Of a stretch of 10,238 nucleotides of DNA, positions 1 to 6,864 are shown one piece after another (positions within the stretch are counted from its first letter, which is position 1; every line of letters begins with the position of its first letter). The position numbers and the translations under genes were made by a program. The notes beneath the pieces were generated by a model, which searched no databases, was not told the origin of the DNA, and was given only the letters and a program-made list of their open reading frames with translations. The DNA is from Coemansia sp. RSA 922 (taxonomy: Eukaryota > Kickxellomycota > Kickxellomycetes > Kickxellales > Kickxellaceae). The stretch lies in NCBI GenBank assembly GCA_027577415.1, contig JANBQS010000937.1:1-10238 (forward strand). The letters run 5' to 3'.

Positions 1-110
1 AGCGGGTTGCCGTCAGGGCCGAGTACAATATCCTCGACTTGGGTCGCTAGCTCGGCGACCTCCTGCTGCTGTTCGGTAGTTGCGACGGTGTTGCTTTCTT
101 GGGCAGACAT
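1..110 (-). CDS. 5' end of an unidentified gene, truncated by the window edge
   Basis: The complementary strand reads from an ATG at 110-108 without a stop to base 1, giving 36 complete codons. The N-terminus begins MSAQESNTVATTEQQQ and continues through an acidic and Gln-rich stretch to VEDIVLGPDGNP at the edge. Such a low-complexity, charged, probably disordered leader ending in a G-P-D-G-N-P turn resembles the start of several eukaryotic cytosolic proteins, including some aminoacyl-tRNA synthetases, but this is a guess and no domain is visible. The gene is divergent from the myosin-chaperone gene, with 354 bp between the two start codons. The codons look used (no stops, mixed G/C wobble), supporting real coding sequence. 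Identity is unknown. Confidence 0.6.
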   Translation of the reverse strand, partial: MSAQESNTVATTEQQQEVAELATQVEDIVLGPDGNP

Positions 111-464
111 ATTGGCTGAACTATAAGTAGAGTTTCAGAGTATTAGGTGTTTGGGTATGGACCTTTTTTTTTGCTTTGGGTGAATCTGCCAGGTGTTGAT
201 TCTGGTGCTCCTTACCTGCTGATTTAAAAAAAGAAAAAATAAATTGAAACAAAAGACTATTGAAGAAAGGAAAGACCAGTCACCAAAGCGTTTATCAGCC
301 TTTTCGCAAGACTGTAATCGGTTCGATCAGTTGTGTGGTTCGTGGTTCACGGTTCACGGTTCGCTCCTTGAAACCAGATGGACAGTAGCACTTGGCGTAG
401 AGTTTGAGTGCGAAAGTGCTCATCTTCTTTTCTATTCATATTGGCATTTCACTCCATCTTAATC
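111..464. promoter_or_regulatory. Divergent intergenic/promoter region
   Basis: This 354-bp spacer separates two divergent start codons and must hold both promoters and 5' leaders. No clear TATA box is seen for either direction. It has a T-run at about 163-172, an A-rich tract at about 225-248 and a 28-bp heptamer array. The last ~50 bp before the ATG at 465 are T/C-rich, as in other leaders of this window. Nothing else recognisable is seen. Confidence 0.5.
337..364. repeat. Four tandem 7-bp units GGTTC(G/A)(T/C)
   Basis: Four head-to-tail heptamers are read directly: GGTTCGT (337-343), GGTTCAC (344-350), GGTTCAC (351-357) and GGTTCGC (358-364). A further isolated GGTTCGA lies at 320-326, out of register. 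The array sits about 100 bp upstream of the chaperone start codon, so it may lie in its promoter or 5' UTR. It may be a transcription-factor site cluster or simply a slippage-prone minisatellite. Confidence 0.75.
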
Positions 465-3400
465 ATGACGTCTTCACCTACGAGCAGCAAGCAGACCGAA
501 GTCGAGCGGATCACAAAGGAGCTACAAGCCGGAGCTCAACACAGCTCCGCACTAGAGTTACTGTTGGAGCGTGCTCAGCTTTACGCAGACCTGGGCGACG
601 AAGAAAAGGCCAAAGCCGACATATCACAAGCTGCAGCTCTTGCTCGAGAGCCTGAAGCCTCAGCAGCCAGCGTAGCAGCGGTCGAGAAGGCCTTTCGTGC
701 GATATCGGTCTCCAACACAGGTGTCGGTACGGGCAAATATGCGACGCAAACGAATGATGCGATAGTTGATAGCGTAGCCAAGTTTGTTGCTGAGAGTCTG
801 AGCCCCGAGGATTCAGCGAAGTATATTGCCGAGGCTATAGGCGTGCTCAGCAGCCGAATCGCACAGAACAAGCGTGACGTCTCGTTGCTCACTGAGTCGC
901 AGTTGTGCCAACTAGTCGATGCCTTTCACACTATATGTGAGCGTGTGAAACTTACTAAAGACCAAGACGAGCTGGCAGCAGCATTATCCAGCTGTGTCAG
1001 ATCTGCGCTGTCCCAGCTGGCTGTCCCGGCAGCAACCAACAGGGAGGCAGACAGAGACACTGCGGACAGATCTGCTTTGGTTAAAGTTGCGGCGCGTATT
1101 GCAGAGACCTGGGAGCGGCACCAAAACGATGGTCACTTTAAGCAGCAGACTTGTCGGCTTGGTGTGGCCTTGTACACTGCTGCCGCTTATGCGTTGTCTA
1201 CGCACGAGGCATCCCAGAATGACAGCATCCTAAGCGAGGTCGTGCGGCGCTCATTTGCATTCTGCGTCAGCCAGCTGTGGCTCGTTGGCACGCTGCCCGT
1301 AGCCACCGCCGACGAGTATAGGGATGTCGGGCAGGGCATCTTGCGACTACTTACTGCCAACCGTCCGCTGTTCCTGAGCCTATTTGTCACGTGTACACCA
1401 GCCATTGAGCGGCTGTTGACGTTGCTTGGCCAGCCCTCTGGCAGTGGGCGGCGGTCTATGGCTATGCTCATAGTGAGCCAGTTGGTAGCCTCAGCTAAAG
1501 ACCCCTCAAACTCGAGCAGGCTCCCGGGCTACGAGCCGCCGGCCGCACGTGGTGGGGCGCCAGCGCTTGCGCTCACCAAGCTGCAGCAATGTGTAGTTCG
1601 AGTTCTGGATAGCTGGGTGCAGTCGACGGCGCAGGCTGGGCGCACACAAGGACTGCTGGCCATTGCTGCTCTGTACGAGTCTGGAGTCGGATCGGATCTA
1701 GTGGCCGAGCTGTGGCTACAAAGTGGGTGGGTCGATGAGCTGTGGGATCAAGGCGACGTGGACCTGAAGAGTACGCAGCTGGCGTTGTTGGCGTTGGCTG
1801 ATGCCAGCAGCTCTGATGCGGCTGTGGGCCCGGGCATGAAAAAGGCGGGGAATGGGCTGGTACAAGAGCTTGTGCGCAAGGGTAGCTCTAAATCAACTAC
1901 CAATGAGGACAGGGAATTGGCAGAGCTCGCAGCAGTCGTGCTGGCCAAATGGTCGGGCGTAGCCTCCGCACCAGTAGCTGCGCCAGAGCCGGGCGTGGTG
2001 AAGGCTGTACCGACGGAGGACGCCGATCCCATGGTGCTGGCCGATATGCACATGCAGCGTATCATTGACTTGCTGGCATCCAACGCTGAGCCGGACTGTG
2101 CGGCTGTGGAGCGGGCTACCGAGGCATTGGGCTACTTGTGTCTTCAGTCCAAGCTCAAAGAGCACGTTTCGCAGAACGAAGCACTACTAAAGGGGCTCTT
2201 TTTGTTTGCGACTAAATCCACTGTGGCATCGCTCAAGTTCAGCGTCATTATGTTGATCCGCAACCTGACACAGTACCGAGTGGTGTTGACCGAGGAGCAG
2301 AAGCGCATGCGTCAGCTGCAGCAGATGGGCGCCAAGGCACAGAACAAGGCAGGTGTTAGCAAGCCCGTTGAGGAGGAAGACCAGGCATTGGATGCGCCTG
2401 AGCGCGTATCGGCCAGAGCGCTGCTTGTAAGCAAGGCGGGAGCGGTCTCCTTGCTCGTGTCGGCGGTCCAGCCCCGCACGAGCCCGTCGGATAGTGTGCG
2501 GGACGCTGTGGCTGAGATTGCCGTGGCGCTTGCTACGACCCAGGGCCTGCGCGGCCTACTGGTGCAGCAGGGAGGAGTACGCGCCCTGCTGAACATACTC
2601 ACTGGCGATGCGCCCAAGGCGTCTTCTGCGCCATATGCGCCACAGGCACTGACGCAGAATCGCGACAAACACGTGGCATTCGCGTTGGCCAAGATCGCTA
2701 TCTCGGTGCCGCCTCACCTGGCGTTCGCTGATCCGCGTGAGCTTGTGCGGCTCCTCCTGTCGCTTCTCTTGGAGGACACTGATGCGCAGGCACTGTTGAT
2801 GAAATTCGAGGCGCTTCTTGCGCTGACGAACCTGGCTAGTGCGCAGCCTGGGTCTGCTGGCGATGTGCGTGGATACTTGGCGAACGACCTTAATGGCTTT
2901 GCAATTGTGGAGATGTGTGTGTTGAGCGAGCACCCGCTTGTTCGTCGCGCGGCTACTGAGCTCGTGTGTAACCTGGTGTATGACCCAAAGGTGTTTGAAA
3001 AATACGCGGCGAATGCTGATAGGGGGATTCCAGCCGAGGATAGTAGGATCGTCGAGCTTCCGAGTGACGATGATGAGGATGGGGCAGCGACGGATTCTTA
3101 TCGATCGCAGAGGTTGCATTTGCTGGTGGCGCTGGCTGATGTCGAGGATGTGCCGACCAGGAGTGCTGCTGCTGGCGCGCTGGCTGTGTTGTCTAGCGAC
3201 CCACGTTGTTGCCGCTACTTGTTCCTAGTACATCCGCGCGCTGCTGACGTGCTCGGGGCGCTGGCTGACGACAGCAGCGAGGCGGCGGTGGATTTCAAGC
3301 ACCGCGTCGCTGTTGTTTGGGCCAATGCGGCGTCGTGTGGAGATACTCGTGTCGTTGACAAGTTGCGTCAGCTAGGCGTTGCCGAATCGCTGCAGGGTAT

Positions 3401-3473
3401 GGCGAATGACTCGAGTATGCCCTATTATGCGGCTGCAAAGAGTGCACTGGAGTGCTTGGCACCGAGTATCTAG
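465..3473 (+). CDS. UNC-45/She4-family myosin chaperone (UCS domain protein)
   Basis: This encodes a 1002-aa, largely alpha-helical armadillo-like protein. Family knowledge: UCS proteins (She4 in budding yeast, Rng3 in fission yeast, UNC-45 in animals) bind the myosin motor domain and help fold or stabilise it, often with Hsp90, supporting actin cables, endocytosis and cytokinesis in the cytosol. Seen in sequence: one TPR-like helical pair near residues 27-62 (A..Y..LG....A...I..A spacing), a long helical middle region matching the UNC-45/She4 central domain, then the UCS part from about residue 520 to the end. Telling stretches are LTEEQKRMRQL near 607 and RAATELVCNLVYDP near 828-841, followed by an acidic linker (SDDDEDG) near 867. 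The length exceeds yeast She4 and resembles filamentous-fungal and animal members. The ATG at 465 is chosen because the in-frame extension further upstream begins only with GTG. No intron is apparent. The gene is divergent from the truncated gene at the left edge. Confidence 0.9.
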   Translation: MTSSPTSSKQTEVERITKELQAGAQHSSALELLLERAQLYADLGDEEKAKADISQAAALAREPEASAASVAAVEKAFRAISVSNTGVGTGKYATQTNDAIVDSVAKFVAESLSPEDSAKYIAEAIGVLSSRIAQNKRDVSLLTESQLCQLVDAFHTICERVKLTKDQDELAAALSSCVRSALSQLAVPAATNREADRDTADRSALVKVAARIAETWERHQNDGHFKQQTCRLGVALYTAAAYALSTHEASQNDSILSEVVRRSFAFCVSQLWLVGTLPVATADEYRDVGQGILRLLTANRPLFLSLFVTCTPAIERLLTLLGQPSGSGRRSMAMLIVSQLVASAKDPSNSSRLPGYEPPAARGGAPALALTKLQQCVVRVLDSWVQSTAQAGRTQGLLAIAALYESGVGSDLVAELWLQSGWVDELWDQGDVDLKSTQLALLALADASSSDAAVGPGMKKAGNGLVQELVRKGSSKSTTNEDRELAELAAVVLAKWSGVASAPVAAPEPGVVKAVPTEDADPMVLADMHMQRIIDLLASNAEPDCAAVERATEALGYLCLQSKLKEHVSQNEALLKGLFLFATKSTVASLKFSVIMLIRNLTQYRVVLTEEQKRMRQLQQMGAKAQNKAGVSKPVEEEDQALDAPERVSARALLVSKAGAVSLLVSAVQPRTSPSDSVRDAVAEIAVALATTQGLRGLLVQQGGVRALLNILTGDAPKASSAPYAPQALTQNRDKHVAFALAKIAISVPPHLAFADPRELVRLLLSLLLEDTDAQALLMKFEALLALTNLASAQPGSAGDVRGYLANDLNGFAIVEMCVLSEHPLVRRAATELVCNLVYDPKVFEKYAANADRGIPAEDSRIVELPSDDDEDGAATDSYRSQRLHLLVALADVEDVPTRSAAAGALAVLSSDPRCCRYLFLVHPRAADVLGALADDSSEAAVDFKHRVAVVWANAASCGDTRVVDKLRQLGVAESLQGMANDSSMPYYAAAKSALECLAPSI

Positions 3474-3622
3474 CACCCAATCCGAGTTTTCCCGCACTAT
3501 TTACTTTGTACTTTTTTCTTTCTACAGTTACCCCTCCCCCAACACTTTGTCTATCAAACCTCATCTCTTTGGGTATTCTTACAGGGGCGATGTCTGACGT
3601 GAACAGAGGGGATATTTGCGGC

Positions 3623-3753
3623 ATTGGGGGAGAAATAGAGCGGCCAACATTGCTGATTGGCTTTAATACGCCGCAAACTTGCAATCGAGGCCCCATCGAT
3701 GGTATTTTGATTGGGCCTCAACCATTTTTAAAGGATCGGGGATCAGCAATTGG
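3623..3753 (-). promoter_or_regulatory. Cluster of four inverted CCAAT boxes
   Basis: ATTGG, which is CCAAT on the minus strand, occurs at 3623-3627, 3656-3660, 3710-3714 and 3749-3753, all in the same orientation. The last lies about 80 bp upstream of the TATA box. In fungi CCAAT is bound by the Hap2/3/5 (HapB/C/E) complex, which in several species links to respiratory, carbon and iron regulation. Two copies share the extended form ATTGGCT. Binding is inferred from motif clustering only. Confidence 0.5.
3687..3719. repeat. 11-bp imperfect inverted repeat
   Basis: GAGGCCCCATC (3687-3697) and GATTGGGCCTC (3709-3719) are inverted copies matching at 10 of 11 positions, separated by 11 bp. The right arm contains the third ATTGG of the CCAAT cluster. 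The dyad may be a dimeric regulator site; it is not placed like a terminator. Confidence 0.55.
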
Positions 3754-3831
3754 CTCTTCTTACTCGTAGTTTATTGCTAATTTTTAATTGCCGCTGACGA
3801 AAGCAAGACCAGGGTCAAAATATAATTTTCG

Positions 3832-3840
3832 TATATAAAG
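3832..3840 (+). promoter_or_regulatory. TATA box (TATATAAAG) of the first hexokinase-like gene
   Basis: TATATAAAG begins 100 bp upstream of the ATG at 3932. It is followed by a T-rich then A-rich leader typical of fungal core promoters. Position and match to the consensus are good. Confidence 0.65.
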
Positions 3841-3931
3841 CCACTGCTGCCTGGACTTTAGGCAATTTTTTTTTTCCATTTCTTATACAAAAAAATCTTT
3901 CAAAACCTTTATTTTCCTCTTTTATAACACA

Positions 3932-5224
3932 ATGACTGTTTTATCTTCATCAGCGTTGTCTGACAAGCAGCGTGTTAGGCTGAGTCAAATCGAGCAAGCT
4001 TTTGCTGTGTCTACTGACCAGCTACACACTATTGTCAAGAATATTCGCACCGAGTTATCTTTGGGTCTCAAGAACGACAATGACAGTTCCTTGTCAATGA
4101 GTCCGTCATTCGTACACCAGCGCACAGTACCCAATGGCACATCCCTGGGCATGGGTATCGAGGCATCTGGCCGTCGTATCCGCATAACCAGCGTTACATT
4201 CGATTCCTCTATCCCACACACGTCGACTCAGGTGTTTGTTACACCGCGTGGTAAATCGATTTCTGCGTTTTTCGAGTACACTGCCTTCTGCCTACGCGAG
4301 TTCCTACAGTCACGAAACCTCGACAACGAAGTATTACCTTTGGGTATTACTATCGGCTTACCGATTAATGAGGAGCGGATCAGCGAGCAAGCCAAAGAGG
4401 ATTCGCTGGATCTGTGTGGTAGGAATGTGGCACGCGAATTGTGCGATGTTTTGGTACGTGGACATTTGCCTGTCCGCGTTACATCAGTCACTAATAACGC
4501 GGTTAGTAGACTGGTTGCCGCACGCTATGGGGACAAATCTGCGGGAATCGCGGCGTCATTCAACCATGGAGTCAATGCAGCTTATTTTGAGGAATTGGCT
4601 AATATCGAAAAAATATCTGGTATGGCTCAGGGACTAGTGGCGGTTAATACGGAGATTGGAAGATTCCGTTCAAAGACATTGCCTCTGACGCAGTGGGATC
4701 ATCGAGTGGACCGCGAGTCTAGAAATCCGGGGGCTCGACCATTGGAAAAACTTGTGGCTGACCAGTATCTAGGTGAAATAGTACGTAACCTGATCACTGA
4801 CCTTATGGACGAACGACTATTATTCACTCAGCAGACCGACGTCAAGACTATTAGTACGGAGTATACGTTCCATACTGCTTATATGGCACCGATTATCGAA
4901 TCCTCGCGTAACGCAAGAGCTATTTTGGAAACTGAATTCGGCGTATTGGCTGATGAGTCTGATTGTCAAGTGGTTAGGACGTTGTGCTTGGTCGTGGCTG
5001 ATAGAGCGGCTTTGTTGGCTGGTGCTATGTTGGCGGCGCTGGTGCTAAAATCGGGCAGCAGGTCGGTCGCCCTTAGTGGCGTGTTGTTTGACGTTAACGA
5101 GAAATTGTCCACCGATGCCGTCAATACTATGCGGGGTCTGCTCAAGGGTGTGAAGGTCGAGGTCGGGTTCCAGCATCGTGGGGCAGAGGTGTTGGGCGCT
5201 GCTATCAATGCAGCAAGTATCTAA
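3932..5224 (+). CDS. Hexokinase-like protein, probably non-catalytic (copy 1)
   Basis: This 430-aa protein aligns by eye with fungal hexokinase from the N-terminal helix (LSQIEQAFAVS...L near 18-31) to the C-terminal GAEVLGAAINAA. Retained landmarks: LPLGITIGLP (135-144) for LPLGFTFSFP, N188 of the NDT motif, NHGVNAAYFE (211-220) for GTGxNxxFxE with the sugar-binding N215, VNTE (238-241) with its glutamate, NPG at 265-267, and YLGEIVR (279-285). Lost: the DxGGTNxR phosphate loop, replaced by GIEASGRRIRI (75-85); the TKGF sugar loop, absent from 145-165; the catalytic Asp, now N189; the glucose-binding Glu of VDE, now R261; and GTG, changed to NHG. In active hexokinases these residues hold ATP phosphates and deprotonate glucose, so catalysis is unlikely. 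A regulatory or sugar-sensing role is inference. It is somewhat shorter than active fungal hexokinases (about 480-500 aa). It lies 294 bp upstream of a paralogue on the same strand, with its own TATA box. No intron or frameshift is seen. Confidence 0.85.
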   Translation: MTVLSSSALSDKQRVRLSQIEQAFAVSTDQLHTIVKNIRTELSLGLKNDNDSSLSMSPSFVHQRTVPNGTSLGMGIEASGRRIRITSVTFDSSIPHTSTQVFVTPRGKSISAFFEYTAFCLREFLQSRNLDNEVLPLGITIGLPINEERISEQAKEDSLDLCGRNVARELCDVLVRGHLPVRVTSVTNNAVSRLVAARYGDKSAGIAASFNHGVNAAYFEELANIEKISGMAQGLVAVNTEIGRFRSKTLPLTQWDHRVDRESRNPGARPLEKLVADQYLGEIVRNLITDLMDERLLFTQQTDVKTISTEYTFHTAYMAPIIESSRNARAILETEFGVLADESDCQVVRTLCLVVADRAALLAGAMLAALVLKSGSRSVALSGVLFDVNEKLSTDAVNTMRGLLKGVKVEVGFQHRGAEVLGAAINAASI

Positions 5225-5315
5225 ATATTATTGTAATTAGCCAAAGAGTATATATAACTTTTTTAAACTTTAATTGATGTGGTTCATGTAGTTGTATAAA
5301 TTCCGGTGTTCTAAT

Positions 5316-5321
5316 AATAAA
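5316..5321 (+). terminator. Possible polyadenylation signal AATAAA of hexokinase-like copy 1
   Basis: AATAAA lies 92 bp after the stop codon in an AT-rich stretch. Fungal polyadenylation signals are loose, and TATATA-type efficiency elements at about 5249-5256 fit with it. Placement is by motif only. Confidence 0.4.
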
Positions 5322-5435
5322 ACAATTTACATGCAGCAACTAAATTTAGAAATCTCCGCTAAATGGTGCGAAAAAGCATCATGTGACGTTCTGGCCTTTC
5401 CAAGAACCGGATGAGGGTATGCGAAAAACTCCGCC

Positions 5436-5442
5436 TATAAAA
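5436..5442 (+). promoter_or_regulatory. TATA box (TATAAAA) of hexokinase-like copy 2
   Basis: TATAAAA begins 83 bp upstream of the ATG at 5519 and is followed by a C/T-rich initiator-like leader. It resembles the distance seen for copy 1, although the surrounding upstream sequence is not obviously shared between the two promoters. Confidence 0.65.
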
Positions 5443-5518
5443 CAGAGCGGCACAACATATTTTCTCACACCTCTTCTTTCTTACTAATCTCCTTTTTTTT
5501 CTTTTTATCAAGACAAGA

Positions 5519-6862
5519 ATGGCCGACGACTACTCTATTCCAGGTGCCTCAGCAGCGCAAAACCAGCTACTGAACGAAATAGCAGCAAGCCTACATGTAA
5601 CGACCTCCCAACTCTCGGATGTTGCCAATGACGTATACGAATACGTAACCACCGGCTTACAGCAAGAGACTCAGGGGCCAGCGAGCTGGGTATCGTACAT
5701 AACACCCGATATTACGCAAGACATTAGGTCGGCGATTAAGCAAGAGTCCGTGTCCTTGGGTATGACGATAAACACGCAGGCAGGTCGTCTCAAGATCTGC
5801 AGCATAAAGTTCACGAGCGGACAGCCCCCGACAATCAACAAGCAAGTATTCTACCTACGCAAAGAACAAGTATTCGAGGACATTGCAACCCGCTTGTCAG
5901 AGTTTATAAACTCTCATGAACTCGGTCCGGGTCCCTTGCCTCTGGGCGTGAATATTGATAGGCCGGTTGAGGAGACTAGCAAGTTGGGCGGACGCGTGGC
6001 TGATAACGTCGACTGCGGGCCATTTAGGAACGTGGATATCGCGCAAGCACTGGGCGCGGTTATCTTGAAAAAGCATTTGCCCGTCAAGGTGACCTCGGTG
6101 ACCAACTGCGTTATCAGTACGCTGGTTGCCGCGCAGAATCGGTTCCACAACACCAGCGTAGCCTTGATCCTCAACCACGGGATCAACGCCTCGTACTACG
6201 AGCAAGCAGCGCGGATTCCCAAGCTCCAAGCCACTACAGGCCGTGTGGCTGTGAACACTGAGCTGGCGCGCTACGGCGAGCACTCCTCGGTACTCATGCC
6301 TACTCTCTGGGACCACCGACTGGACCGCGAGTCAGCGAACACTGGTACTCACACGTTTGAGAAGCTAGTGGCAGACAAGTATCTGGGCGAGATAGTGCGC
6401 AACCTGATAACAGATTTCATGGACGCGCAGCTGATATTCCCCAAGAATGCAGACGCGTCGGTGCTCGGCGAGCCGTACTCGTTCTTCACTTCGTATATGA
6501 CCACCATGGAAGACCAGTCAGACGATCTAAGGGAAGTCGGCGACTTGCTGAGAGCTGGATTCAACATCCACGCGTCTTTGGTCGATCGACAGATCGTCCG
6601 TGCGCTCTGCCACATGGTGACTATGCGTGCGGCAAAGCTCGTCGGTGCTGCCGTCGCCGGTATCGTGCGCAGGGCATCGGCGGACGCCGCTGTCGTGTCG
6701 ATCAGCGGCCAGCTCACTGAGATGAACCAGCCCTACGTCACTTGCACCACTGACACGGCTCAATCGCTGGTCCTAGGCATGGGCCTCCCCGCGCCCACGT
6801 TCAACATCCTGGGCGAGGACGGATACACAGTGGGCGCAGCACTAGCGGCTTTTAGCAAGTAA
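5519..6862 (+). CDS. Hexokinase-like protein, probably non-catalytic (copy 2)
   Basis: This 447-aa paralogue of the upstream gene has the same landmarks: LPLGVNIDRP (140-149), VTSVTNCVIS (191-200), NHGINASYYE (219-228), VAVNTE (243-248), YLGEIVR (288-294). Its C-terminal GEDGYTVGAAL (432-442) is closer to the canonical EDGSxxGAAL adenosine-side motif than copy 1. The DxGGTNxR loop is replaced by TINTQAGRLKI (83-93). TKGF is missing, the catalytic Asp is C197, the VDE glutamate is R270, and GTG is NHG. N196, N223 and E248 are kept. Both paralogues therefore share the NHG and R-E changes but differ at the catalytic position (Asn versus Cys), consistent with relaxed constraint there and maintained constraint elsewhere. 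Codon use looks richer in C/A/G wobble than copy 1, which suggests an old duplication or different expression. The stop codon is 2 bp from that of the convergent Mdv1-like gene, so its 3' UTR must overlap that gene. The start has A at -3 and G at +4. Confidence 0.85.
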   Translation: MADDYSIPGASAAQNQLLNEIAASLHVTTSQLSDVANDVYEYVTTGLQQETQGPASWVSYITPDITQDIRSAIKQESVSLGMTINTQAGRLKICSIKFTSGQPPTINKQVFYLRKEQVFEDIATRLSEFINSHELGPGPLPLGVNIDRPVEETSKLGGRVADNVDCGPFRNVDIAQALGAVILKKHLPVKVTSVTNCVISTLVAAQNRFHNTSVALILNHGINASYYEQAARIPKLQATTGRVAVNTELARYGEHSSVLMPTLWDHRLDRESANTGTHTFEKLVADKYLGEIVRNLITDFMDAQLIFPKNADASVLGEPYSFFTSYMTTMEDQSDDLREVGDLLRAGFNIHASLVDRQIVRALCHMVTMRAAKLVGAAVAGIVRRASADAAVVSISGQLTEMNQPYVTCTTDTAQSLVLGMGLPAPTFNILGEDGYTVGAALAAFSK

Positions 6863-6864
6863 AC

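Larger units (their letters stand above)
3474..3931 (+). promoter_or_regulatory. Spacer holding the chaperone 3' end and the promoter of the first hexokinase-like gene
   Basis: This 458-bp region has no convincing gene. The first ~100 bp are T/C-rich and probably hold the chaperone 3' UTR, though no AATAAA is seen there. From about 3620 to 3755 lies a cluster of ATTGG motifs and an inverted repeat. A TATA box follows at 3832-3840. The leader is rich in T and A runs (3866-3930) and ends in ACACAATG, a good eukaryotic start context with A at -3. Confidence 0.6.
5225..5518 (+). promoter_or_regulatory. Spacer between the hexokinase-like paralogues (3' end of copy 1, promoter of copy 2)
   Basis: This 294-bp spacer is AT-rich on the left, where an AATAAA (5316-5321) could signal polyadenylation of copy 1. 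On the right it carries two copies of TGCGAAAAA (5367-5375 and 5420-5428), a TGACGT half-CRE at about 5384-5389 and a TATA box. A C/T-rich leader precedes the ATG. Each paralogue therefore appears to have its own transcript. Confidence 0.55.

Noticed and set aside
320..364. tRNA or pol III gene suggested by GGTTCGA and GGTTCAC
   Set aside because: No acceptor, D-arm or anticodon stem can be drawn around it; the motif is part of a short heptamer array.
408..464. N-terminal extension of the chaperone gene starting at 408
   Set aside because: The extension starts with GTG, not used as a normal start in nuclear fungal genes; the first in-frame ATG is at 465 and fits the family's start.
2556..3119. 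187-codon minus-strand frame inside the chaperone gene
   Set aside because: It is antisense to a strongly supported coding region and has an Arg/Gln-rich composition typical of frame shadows; no domain was recognised.
3687..3719. Inverted repeat as a transcription terminator
   Set aside because: Factor-independent hairpin terminators are bacterial; here the dyad lies more than 200 bp past the stop, within a promoter region, with no following T-run.
3590..3769. 59-codon ATG frame (MSDVNRGDI...) between the chaperone and hexokinase-like genes
   Set aside because: It overlaps the CCAAT cluster and the inverted repeat in the promoter region, shows no recognisable domain and has no promoter of its own.
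5897..6316. 139-codon minus-strand frame inside hexokinase-like copy 2
   Set aside because: It is antisense to conserved hexokinase motifs, and no family was recognised.
3932..6862. Hexokinase-like genes as pseudogenes
   Set aside because: Both frames are open over the full family length, have TATA boxes and good start contexts, and conserve the same non-catalytic segments; decay would have produced stops or frameshifts.
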